From assembly GCF_032144095.1 (NCBI RefSeq), contig NZ_JAVSNJ010000018.1, positions 1 to 52,791 of the forward strand: DNA of 52,791 nt. Direction: 5' to 3'. Every line of letters starts with the position of its first letter. Within the stretch, counting starts at the first letter, position 1. The translations under genes and the position numbers were made by a program. The notes beneath the pieces were generated by a model. The model was not told where the DNA came from, searched no databases, and saw only the letters and a program-made list of their open reading frames with translations. The stretch comes from Sphaerochaeta sp032144095 (GTDB lineage: Bacteria; Spirochaetota; Spirochaetia; Sphaerochaetales; Sphaerochaetaceae). Positions 1-7,079 of this stretch are shown here, in pieces.

Positions 1-1
1 G

Positions 2-1369
2 AAGTATTTAGAAAATGGTGAGGGTGTAAATATTGAATTTAAGGAATCCCACTCAGCTCTGAATCAATCAGTTTTTGACACTGTCTGTTCTTTTTCAAAC
101 CGCTTGGGAGGGTATATCTTTCTTGGCATCAAGGACACTGGAGAAGTAATGGGTGTTGCCATTGATAGTATCCAGAGGATAAAGAGAGAGTTTGCAAACC
201 AATTGAACAATCCACAAAAAATCAATCCTCCTTTGTATATCCAGCTGAAAGAATTCACGTTTGAAGGAAAGGTAATCCTGTATGCCTATATTCCCGAAAG
301 CAGCAGTATCCATAAACTGAACGGCTCCAAGATCTTTGATCGGAATGAAGATGGCGATTATGATATTTCAAGCAATCAGATTCTTATAGCCAAAATGTAC
401 GCTAGGAAATCGAACAGAAACTCAGAAGATCGAATTGTCGATCATGCAAAAGAGGATTGGTTTGATCTAGCGTCCATAAAGATGGCCAAGGAATTTGCCT
501 ATAATGTGGATGGCAAGAATCTATGGGCAATGAAGAATGAACTTGAGATACTCAAGTCTCCAATGTTTTACAAACGAGATCATGAAACAGGGGTTGAGGG
601 GTTCACTCTAGCGGCTTTGTTGTTGTTTGGAAAAGAGGAGTATCTCGGTAGTGTCCTTCCTTACTACCATGTTGATTGCCTGGTACGAAGACAGAATCTG
701 GATCGGTACGATGATCGCCTCATATTGGAGTGCAATCTTGTCAATGCATACAGGGTTATTATGGATTTTGTTGCCAAGCATTTGCCCAAGGGGTTTTTCA
801 TTGATGCAAATACCCAAACCGTTTCTCCCAGGGATATGTTGTTCAAAGAAGCCGTTGTGAACCTTCTGATTCATCGTGAGTATAGTGATGCCTTTATTTC
901 AACCATGACAATTGGACCCGACAAGGTAGTTTTGAAGAATGCTGCCAATCCTTCGTTTATAGGCCGCATAAATATTGATGATTTCAACCCAGAGCCCAAG
1001 AACCCGACGATTGGAAAAGTTTTCCGGTTGATGGGTTTGGCTGATGAGCTTGGATCTGGATTCAGGAATATCAAGAAGTATTGCAAAATATACTCTGGGG
1101 GCTCTCCTGTGGTAATAGACGGAGATATTTTCACCCTTGAACTTCCCCTTATATCGGAAAAGGAAGTGATTGAACAGGCAACAACAATCAAAGAAAGGAT
1201 TGTGGAATATGTAGCAGCCAATCAAAAAATAACCAACAAAGAAGTACGCGATAGTTTTGGAGTTGAGAAAACAAGGGCTGTTGAATTGCTGACGGAGCTT
1301 ATGGACGAAGGCAAATTACGAAGAGAGGGTAGTGGAAGAAGCACCAAATATGTGCCTGATGAAGGCTAA
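2..1369 (+). CDS. AlbA_2 / GHKL-ATPase-like transcriptional regulator, 5' end outside window
   Basis: The reading frame is open from base 2, before the first ATG (104), and already encodes conserved sequence (IEFKES...LNQSVFDTVCSFSN). The start therefore lies upstream and about 455 codons are visible. The N-terminal part matches the AlbA_2 (Schlafen-type) domain: FKES, then a glycine-rich GGYIFLGIKDTG. The middle carries the HATPase_c_4-like motifs EAVVNLLIHREYS and GSGFRNIKKYC. The last 60 residues form a predicted winged helix (NKEVRDSFGVEKTRAVELLTELMDEGKL). This architecture is usually annotated as an ATP-binding or RecG-like transcriptional regulator, and its ligand is unknown. Codons are more A/T-rich than in the genes to the right. 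The stop TAA is the first TAA of the 20-bp repeat array. Confidence 0.85.
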   Translation, partial: KYLENGEGVNIEFKESHSALNQSVFDTVCSFSNRLGGYIFLGIKDTGEVMGVAIDSIQRIKREFANQLNNPQKINPPLYIQLKEFTFEGKVILYAYIPESSSIHKLNGSKIFDRNEDGDYDISSNQILIAKMYARKSNRNSEDRIVDHAKEDWFDLASIKMAKEFAYNVDGKNLWAMKNELEILKSPMFYKRDHETGVEGFTLAALLLFGKEEYLGSVLPYYHVDCLVRRQNLDRYDDRLILECNLVNAYRVIMDFVAKHLPKGFFIDANTQTVSPRDMLFKEAVVNLLIHREYSDAFISTMTIGPDKVVLKNAANPSFIGRINIDDFNPEPKNPTIGKVFRLMGLADELGSGFRNIKKYCKIYSGGSPVVIDGDIFTLELPLISEKEVIEQATTIKERIVEYVAANQKITNKEVRDSFGVEKTRAVELLTELMDEGKLRREGSGRSTKYVPDEG

Positions 1370-1566
1370 TCGACCGCTTTTGGGGTTAATCGACCGCTTT
1401 TGGGGTTAATCGACCGCTTTTAGGGTTAATCGACCGCTTTTAGGGTTAATCGACCGCTTTTAGGGCTAATCGACCGCTTTTGGGGCTAATCGACCGCTTT
1501 TGGGGTTAATCGACCGCTTTTAGGGCTAATCGACCGCTTTTGGGGCTAATCGACCGCTTTTAGGGT
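1366..1566. repeat. Tandem array, ten copies of a 20-bp unit
   Basis: The unit is TAATCGACCGCTTTTGGGGT. Ten copies of the invariant core CGACCGCTTT begin exactly every 20 bp, at 1371, 1391 and so on up to 1551. Variation is confined to two sites: TGGGG versus TAGGG after the core, and T versus C before TAAT. The array fills the whole space between two convergent genes. It provides the TAA stop of the upstream gene and, on the other strand, the TAA stop of the MFS gene. Because 20 is not a multiple of three, stops appear in all frames of both strands every three copies. There are no spacers, so it is not a CRISPR array. Confidence 0.97.
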
Positions 1567-2810
1567 TTCCCTGCTTGTCTTTGTTGTCTCTTCTCATAGA
1601 GGTAGATACCGAATACCCCTAGGCTTCCAAGCAGGGCAGATACTCCTGTGCTGATCCAAAGCAGGTTCATGCTGTGGGATGCTATGATGGCACCCCCAAT
1701 AAGAGGGGCTACTGCATGCCCTGTGCCCATGATGATGGGAAGGATTGCACTGAAACGTGCCCTGTGGCTGATGGGGGTATTGTTTGCGATATAGAAGTGT
1801 TCGTTGGTCGCTGAGATGATCTCCCCCATGGTAAAGACTGCGGTAAGCAGGAGAAAGCTCGCCGGCAGAGTGGCAAAGGCAAAGAGGGAGAAGGCAGTGG
1901 CATAGAGCAAGCCTGCCACTACGGTGTTTGCCAGAGGGTGGAACCTTCTGAGCTTGCTGACCAACAGTGGGGTAAAGAGCACCACCACCAAGCCATTGAG
2001 TGCCATCATCTTCCCATAGAGGGGAGCCCCTTTCATGCCAAAGAGGTCTGTGGTTAGCAGGGGTAGGGCGAAGAGGGTCTGGCTGTAGGCATAGCTGAAG
2101 AAGGTGAGGAAGAGTGCAAAGAGGAGAAGCTTTGGCCTGGTAAGCAGGGCCTTGAGAATTCCCCCCTGCTCGCCCTTCTCCGTAGTCTTCCACTCCAGGC
2201 TCTCTTTCAGTGTCTCCCTAGACGGCTTGGTCTCCTTGATCTTCCACATCACCAACAGGGTGGAAAGGATGCCTGCAAGGCCATTGCCCCAGAAAAGCCA
2301 CCTTGGGTTTGCATAGAAGAGATAGCCTGCTATGACCGGCCCAAAGGCATATCCCAGGTTATGGCCCAGATAGAGCAGGGAAAAGGATACCTGTCGGTCC
2401 TCAATCGTGGTTACATCGATCTTCAGCGCTTCCCTGGCCGGGTCCACTGCACCATCGAAGAAGAGGGCAAGGAGGATCAGGAAGGGGACTATGGCGCTGC
2501 CTTCCCAAAATCCGCAAAGTATGAAGCAGCCGTCCATCAACAGCTGGGCAATGACCATGATAGGCTTCCTGCCAACGATGTCCGCAAGCTTGCTGCCGAT
2601 GAACGAGCCTGGGACATAGAGGGTCGAGGCTATGGTCATGAAGGTCCCTGCCTCCAAGGCAGAGTAGCCGAGGCGCTTGGTCAGGTAGAGGGCCAGGAAG
2701 GGATAGACGAAAATGCCTATCCCGTTGATCATGGTTGCGACAAACAACACATAGATCGGCGGGTTGAGCTTCCTGTAGATGGCGAGAGGATTCTCCCACC
2801 GTACCGTCAT
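1560..2810 (-). CDS. MFS transporter, drug-efflux type
   Basis: The product is 416 residues with about twelve hydrophobic segments, the usual length for the Major Facilitator Superfamily. After the first helix (PIYVLFVATMINGIGIFVYPFLALYLTKRLGYSA) the A-motif region reads GSKLADIVGRKPIMV in loop 2-3. This is the typical G-x-LaD-x-x-GRk/r signature of proton-coupled exporters. The ATG overlaps the TGA of the HAD phosphatase gene by four bases (ATGA), so the two genes are co-transcribed, HAD first. The stop codon lies in the last copy of the 20-bp repeat. The substrate cannot be told from sequence. Multidrug or sugar efflux are the usual roles of this branch. Confidence 0.88.
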   Translation of the reverse strand: MTVRWENPLAIYRKLNPPIYVLFVATMINGIGIFVYPFLALYLTKRLGYSALEAGTFMTIASTLYVPGSFIGSKLADIVGRKPIMVIAQLLMDGCFILCGFWEGSAIVPFLILLALFFDGAVDPAREALKIDVTTIEDRQVSFSLLYLGHNLGYAFGPVIAGYLFYANPRWLFWGNGLAGILSTLLVMWKIKETKPSRETLKESLEWKTTEKGEQGGILKALLTRPKLLLFALFLTFFSYAYSQTLFALPLLTTDLFGMKGAPLYGKMMALNGLVVVLFTPLLVSKLRRFHPLANTVVAGLLYATAFSLFAFATLPASFLLLTAVFTMGEIISATNEHFYIANNTPISHRARFSAILPIIMGTGHAVAPLIGGAIIASHSMNLLWISTGVSALLGSLGVFGIYLYEKRQQRQAGKP

Positions 2811-3613
2811 AGGATCGCCTCAATTGCCTTTGCCAGCCCGTCCTCAAGATTCGATGCAGTTACCGTATGTGCATGGCGCTTGACCTCGTCAGGGGCATTG
2901 GCCATCGCTACCGAGTGGCCGGCCACCTTGAGCATCCCAAGGTCGTTGAAGTAGTCCCCAATGGCCATCGCCTGGCTTGTCTCATACCCATAGGCCCTGC
3001 AGATCTCCTCAAGGGCGTGGCCCTTGTCGACATCCTTTGCGGAAATCTCCAGGTATCTTGGGCCCGAGCGATAGATGTTGAGGGCCTGGGAGAACTTCCT
3101 GTGCAAGAGTTTTTCAGCTTCCAGCACCAGGGAGATATCCTCACTCATGCAGAGGATCTTATAGGGAATCTCATTGTTGTTTGTACAGTGTTCCGGCAGC
3201 TCGTCAAATGGCACGACCTTGCCCTCTGTGTGGGAGACCGAGGTCTCGAATGCCATCCAGGGGCTCTCCTTCTGGATATACCAACGCTTGTCGGTATAGA
3301 TGAAGGATTCAAGGCCCATCCCTTCCACAAAGGAGAGCACCTCCTTGGTGTTTTTCCAGGTGATGGGGTGGGAGGCGAGGATTTTTCCCTCATCAACAAC
3401 CAGGGCTCCGCTATAGCAGCCAAGGGGGCCGTGTATGCCCAACTCAGCTTGCAGCAGTTCCAGGCTGGAAGCTTTCCTGCCACTTATCAGGGCAATGGTA
3501 ATGCCCTTCCGGTAGGCTTTTGCGATAACACGTCTGTTTTCCGGGGAAATCTTGTGGTTGCCATCAAGCAACGTACCATCTATATCGGTACAAATGAGTT
3601 TACAGTCAAACAT
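2807..3613 (-). CDS. Cof-type HAD-superfamily hydrolase
   Basis: This 268-residue protein has all the HAD phosphatase motifs. Motif I is TDIDGT, with nucleophile and acid/base aspartates at residues 10 and 12. Motif II is in ISGR, and motif IV is GDYFNDLGML near residue 215. Length and layout match the Cof/YidA class (type IIB cap), which dephosphorylates sugar phosphates and flavin or pyridoxal phosphates. The substrate is not predictable. It is cytoplasmic, with no signal peptide. It is the first gene of a two-gene operon with the MFS transporter, overlapping it by ATGA. No strong Shine-Dalgarno precedes the ATG. Confidence 0.9.
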   Translation of the reverse strand: MFDCKLICTDIDGTLLDGNHKISPENRRVIAKAYRKGITIALISGRKASSLELLQAELGIHGPLGCYSGALVVDEGKILASHPITWKNTKEVLSFVEGMGLESFIYTDKRWYIQKESPWMAFETSVSHTEGKVVPFDELPEHCTNNNEIPYKILCMSEDISLVLEAEKLLHRKFSQALNIYRSGPRYLEISAKDVDKGHALEEICRAYGYETSQAMAIGDYFNDLGMLKVAGHSVAMANAPDEVKRHAHTVTASNLEDGLAKAIEAIL

Positions 3614-3698
3614 GGGTCCATAGTAGTCTAAGAGTGTTTTCTTGTACAGGCGTCAAATTGACTGAACCCAAGGTTTTGGGAAGTGGTTCATGGCTGGG

Positions 3699-4997
3699 CT
3701 ATCTCCTGTTTTCCGTACTCTTGTGGTAGGGCTTTACATAGCTGTCTAAAAAAGCAAGGCAGGCCCTATTGATCGTCATGAGGCAGGAAACACTACTGGT
3801 CGTCGATTTCCTCCCGTTGAGCATTCGGGTAAGAAGCGGGCTCTCCAGTGCCAGGTCTGTCAAACTCAGATGACCGACACCTGCTATGTGGACAGTGGAA
3901 ACCGCTGGATTGGCAGAGACGAGCAGTTCCTGGTTTTCGGCATATTGGGGCGCGGTAGCCAGAATACCCCAGCCCTGGTCAGAGTAGACGCTAAGCAGTG
4001 GCACCGGATATGGGGCCTTGATGAACACAAATTCACCACCCTCAACACCGGTGATATCACACAGGAACGGGGCTTCCAGTGCGATGACTGCCCTGACATC
4101 TTCTCTCATCCTTCCGATGCCAAGAGCTGCAGAGCCTCCGAGGGAGTGCCCCATGACCCCTATCCTCTGTGTATCCACAAGCTTGTAGACACCGTCGGCT
4201 TGGTTGTCTTTCACCTCTGCAAGGATATGGTCCAGCACAAACGAAATGTCAGCGGTACGTATGTCCATCCACTCTTGGTAGAGCTTGTAGCTGTTCTCCC
4301 TGTCACCATAGGCATCCTCTAGCGAAACTTCCCTCATATACCCCATATCCATCAGGGTCGTATGTCCATCATCCGCCGTTGTGTAGAGACACTGGTAGGT
4401 ATGGTCGATCGAACATACAACATAGCCATGGCTTGCAAGCTCCCTGAAAAGGGAGAGGTTGCTGGTCTTTACGCCAAACGCCCCATGGGAGAAGAGAATC
4501 AGCGGGAAGGGTCCTTCAGCATGTTGGGGAAACCACAGTTCGACGTTCAACTTCCTATATGCAGCCTTGTCACTATAGGTTTCAATACGGTTTGTATCGG
4601 TGTATGAGTAGCATGCTGAGGTTGTCTGGAACTCTCCTGTTGGCTCCAGAGCCCCATGCTGAGGAAACAGGATTGACGGAAGGCTGCAGATGAAGAACAG
4701 CACTATCATTCCTATGGCCCTGAGAACCATATACGTAGCCGTATAGGGCCTCTTGTGCACCTTTTTGCCTTTCAGGGTCGTTACACCCAATATCGCAAGT
4801 AGAAGAAGCAGGGCAGCTAGGGAATAGTACCGAAGAGTCCACTCGATGAGGGAGATGGTACAGAGCAACACAAAAAAAGCAAACCCTGCAAGCCTGAGGA
4901 TGCTTCGTACCCTCTGTTGGTCAGATCTTGTGAGGATGCAGAAAGCGGTGAAAATAATCTCGGCAGCAACAAGCGTCAAAAAGATATATGTCCCCAT
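3699..4997 (-). CDS. Membrane-anchored alpha/beta hydrolase (PAF-acetylhydrolase-like)
   Basis: The frame is open further upstream, but ATG 4997 is preferred: it follows AGAGGG and starts directly with a hydrophobic segment (MGTYIFLTLVAAEIIFTAFCIL). The protein is then 432 residues. The first 115 residues hold about four membrane helices. The rest is an alpha/beta hydrolase with an LFSHGAFG oxyanion strand and the nucleophile elbow GHSLGG (Ser about 285). The late VYSDQGWG and AGVGHLSLTD are probably the acid and histidine regions. The order resembles platelet-activating-factor acetylhydrolase and dienelactone-hydrolase relatives, suggesting an esterase or lipase with its catalytic domain at the membrane face. 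It is monocistronic. The natural substrate is unknown. Confidence 0.83.
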   Translation of the reverse strand: MGTYIFLTLVAAEIIFTAFCILTRSDQQRVRSILRLAGFAFFVLLCTISLIEWTLRYYSLAALLLLLAILGVTTLKGKKVHKRPYTATYMVLRAIGMIVLFFICSLPSILFPQHGALEPTGEFQTTSACYSYTDTNRIETYSDKAAYRKLNVELWFPQHAEGPFPLILFSHGAFGVKTSNLSLFRELASHGYVVCSIDHTYQCLYTTADDGHTTLMDMGYMREVSLEDAYGDRENSYKLYQEWMDIRTADISFVLDHILAEVKDNQADGVYKLVDTQRIGVMGHSLGGSAALGIGRMREDVRAVIALEAPFLCDITGVEGGEFVFIKAPYPVPLLSVYSDQGWGILATAPQYAENQELLVSANPAVSTVHIAGVGHLSLTDLALESPLLTRMLNGRKSTTSSVSCLMTINRACLAFLDSYVKPYHKSTENRR

Positions 4998-5129
4998 TTT
5001 GCATGCACCCTCTTTGCTTTTGATATGGACCTGAATGAAGCCCATGGATGGAAAGGGGAGAGAGTGCATTTCTGGTATGCAGATCCGTTCTCCCTTGTAT
5101 CAGTTTCTCTCAAAGAATTATCATAAATA

Positions 5130-5141
5130 ATCGTATATGAT
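5130..5141. promoter_or_regulatory. Near-palindrome resembling the hipBA operator
   Basis: The sequence ATCGTATATGAT differs by one base from the perfect palindrome ATCATATATGAT found in front of hipB. It lies downstream of the hipA stop and upstream of the hydrolase gene, in an AT-rich gap. It could be an extra HipB site that links the hydrolase to the toxin-antitoxin regulator, or a chance AT-rich match. Confidence 0.3.
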
Positions 5142-5184
5142 GTATTAATGGTAAAATTCAGTATATATACTCATATGCGACTAT

Positions 5185-6489
5185 TTAAAACAATCTGAAC
5201 TGGGTGCCAATATAGGAAGCTAATGCCTCTTCAACCCCCACTTCAGTAGCGATCGCCTTCCATTTGCCCATAGTCTCGCATACCTCTTTTACGATCATTT
5301 CTGCACGGCCCCTCACCAGATGGACCTGCTTTCCACACTCCTTGAAGTCCTCAAGGGTAAACTGGTCCCTCTTTCCTTGCATGCTCATCTGGTGTCTGGA
5401 GACCCATTTGCTGTCCGGTCTGTAGCTGTAGGTAAGGTCGTATGCAGGGGCCAGGCTCCAGACTCCTTGCCGGTCCATGAGGAAGGATATGTTCTTCACA
5501 TGGTCGTCCTGGTTCCTGGCGACGATGTTGAAGACCATCCTCCTGAAGAACTGCTCGGTACTCGCTTGGTCAAGGCCGAGGCGGGCCATTACCTGGAACG
5601 CCTGTTCGTAGCTGTAGGCATCAGGGAGGTTGTAGTCAAAATGGGCCATGGCGCCAAGGCTTTGCATGTGGATCTTCTGCCCATCATCCAGACGGTCGAA
5701 CCGTTTCGTCATGAAGTGGTTCCGCCCATTCTCGGACAAAAGGCGGCAATCGGTCATGGTGATGTTGCACTCCTTGGCAAGGAGGGAGTAGGCGTATTCT
5801 ATTGTCGTGAATCCCTTGGAGTCGGAAACGTCTCTGTCCCCATTTGCCGTGATGCCGTCAAACTTGAGGAGCCAATACTCAAACCCCTTTGGGGCGGGGA
5901 CCTGGCCCGACCGGGTCTCCTGGGTCTTTGGGTTATAGGCGATGACAGCCTTGGCCCTGGCCCCTCCGGCGGAGGAGCCTACCTGCAGTATCTGTTTGAG
6001 CGCATGCTTGTCGAGGTCCAGGTCTTTTTGGTCCAGGAAGACGGAGAGGGAATTTCTCGCTTCCAGCACCTTTGAGGCAAGCTGGACCAGGTGGCTGACT
6101 TCCAACACCTGGGAAGGTTGGTTCGCCTCCATGAGCGGATAGTATTCCAGGGCACCCATCCCCCTGGTTCCTGTGTAGCAGAGCCTGTCAAGGGCATTGA
6201 ACTCCGATTGGGCCTTGCCCTGCTGGGCCAGCCAGGCATGGATGACCGCATTGCCGAAGGCATCGGGCAGGCTGTCTGCCAACAGGCCGGGAAGCCCATG
6301 GAAGGTCTCCTTGCGCAGTTCCGGAAACGAGTAGGGGGTAGCGGTCAACGGCATCATGAGGGGGGCTAGCTCGATGTTGCTGGCAAGGAAATCCTTGTCA
6401 TACTGGAATACCCCAAGGTCCCGTCCTGGGATCAGCTGGACAGCACCGATGCGGGTGCCCCAGAGCTTTACCTCTGCAATGGTATTCAT
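5185..6489 (-). CDS. hipA: HipA-like serine/threonine kinase toxin
   Basis: This is a 434-residue HipA-family kinase, the toxin of type II HipBA modules. HipA phosphorylates translation-related targets such as glutamyl-tRNA synthetase and causes growth arrest. It shows the family N-terminal subdomain (VKLWGTRIGAVQL...FQYDKDFL), the glycine-rich SSAGGARAKAV, and the kinase core. The catalytic segment is RNQDDHVKNISFL and the metal-binding segment is LAPAYDLTYSY. All key residues look intact, so an active kinase is expected. Its ATG overlaps the TGA of hipB (ATGA), the usual antitoxin-first order with translational coupling. Regulation should be by HipB or HipB-HipA binding to the palindromes upstream. 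The real target is not known. Confidence 0.92.
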   Translation of the reverse strand: MNTIAEVKLWGTRIGAVQLIPGRDLGVFQYDKDFLASNIELAPLMMPLTATPYSFPELRKETFHGLPGLLADSLPDAFGNAVIHAWLAQQGKAQSEFNALDRLCYTGTRGMGALEYYPLMEANQPSQVLEVSHLVQLASKVLEARNSLSVFLDQKDLDLDKHALKQILQVGSSAGGARAKAVIAYNPKTQETRSGQVPAPKGFEYWLLKFDGITANGDRDVSDSKGFTTIEYAYSLLAKECNITMTDCRLLSENGRNHFMTKRFDRLDDGQKIHMQSLGAMAHFDYNLPDAYSYEQAFQVMARLGLDQASTEQFFRRMVFNIVARNQDDHVKNISFLMDRQGVWSLAPAYDLTYSYRPDSKWVSRHQMSMQGKRDQFTLEDFKECGKQVHLVRGRAEMIVKEVCETMGKWKAIATEVGVEEALASYIGTQFRLF

Positions 6490-6842
6490 CGTTCATCCCC
6501 CCATCTGAAGGGCTTGTTGGGCTTGGGTCCAGGGGCCTGCTTGGGTTTCCTGACCCGTTGCCTGGTCTTTCCTTGCAACAGGAGTGTCTCCATCGGGCGG
6601 ATCGATTCTGCAATGATCACCCCATCGAGGGAGGAGAGGAGGTTGAGGGTCCTCAGGACCCGGATAAGTGTGGTTGTCTGGACGGGGATGCCTTTCTCCA
6701 GCCTAACTATCGTAGGTTTAGATACCCCACTCCTGGTTGCCAGCTCTTCCTGGGTGAGTTCACTCTCTATGCGTAGCCGTGCCAACCGGGATCCCAGTTC
6801 CTGGAGCACTGCTTCATCGGTGAGAAGTTCCTGAAGTTTCAT
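6486..6842 (-). CDS. hipB: HipB-like antitoxin, XRE-family repressor
   Basis: ATG 6842 is chosen because it follows a clear GGAGGAT ribosome site. An earlier in-frame ATG (6908) would sit inside the operator. The 118-residue product has an N-terminal helix-turn-helix of the Cro/CI type (LTQEELATRSGVSKPTIVRLEKG, about residues 30-52). The basic, proline-rich C-terminal tail (about 100-118, GKTRQRVRKPKQAPGPK) is longer than in E. coli HipB. Expected role: neutralise HipA and repress the operon. The promoter at 6867-6895 and the inverted repeats at 6897-6962 lie immediately in front, fitting autoregulation. Confidence 0.9.
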   Translation of the reverse strand: MKLQELLTDEAVLQELGSRLARLRIESELTQEELATRSGVSKPTIVRLEKGIPVQTTTLIRVLRTLNLLSSLDGVIIAESIRPMETLLLQGKTRQRVRKPKQAPGPKPNKPFRWGDER

Positions 6843-6866
6843 CTGATCCTCCTTCCCTGTGAGGAT

Positions 6867-6895
6867 AGTATAGTGTATGCGTAGTGAAAACACAA
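6867..6895 (-). promoter_or_regulatory. hipBA promoter
   Basis: On the minus strand, TTGTGT (6890-6895) and TATACT (6867-6872) are separated by exactly 17 bp. The predicted start of transcription is about 18 bases before the hipB ATG. The -35 box touches the first arm of the operator, so bound repressor would block RNA polymerase. Confidence 0.65.
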
Positions 6896-6896
6896 T

Positions 6897-6962
6897 ATAA
6901 CATATCATATATGATTTTTTATACCATTAATCAAAGATAAAGTAATATATATGATATGTTAT
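6897..6962. promoter_or_regulatory. hipBA operator: paired 16-bp inverted repeats
   Basis: ATAACATATCATATAT (6897-6912) and its exact reverse complement ATATATGATATGTTAT (6947-6962) are separated by 34 bp. The first arm also contains the start of a 12-bp perfect palindrome, ATCATATATGAT (6904-6915). Two such sites next to the promoter fit cooperative HipB-HipA binding with DNA bending, known from other hipBA loci. The assignment to HipB is by position. Confidence 0.7.
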
Positions 6963-7011
6963 CGGTAAGAACAAGACGAGAGAAAAGATAGCATAAGCCG
7001 TAGCATACGAT

Positions 7012-7039
7012 GAGGGATGCCCTTTTCAGGACATCCCTC
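7012..7039 (-). terminator. Hairpin downstream of adhE
   Basis: GAGGGATG and CATCCCTC pair around a 12-nt loop, starting about 40 bases after the adhE stop. No run of T follows on the minus strand, so it is a weak terminator or an mRNA-stabilising hairpin. Confidence 0.4.
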
Positions 7040-7079
7040 TCGACATACCCGAGCTTAGTCAGGTGTTTGTCTCTAGTAC

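Noticed and set aside
1366..1566. CRISPR array
   Set aside because: The 20-bp units are contiguous with no unique spacers and no cas genes lie nearby.
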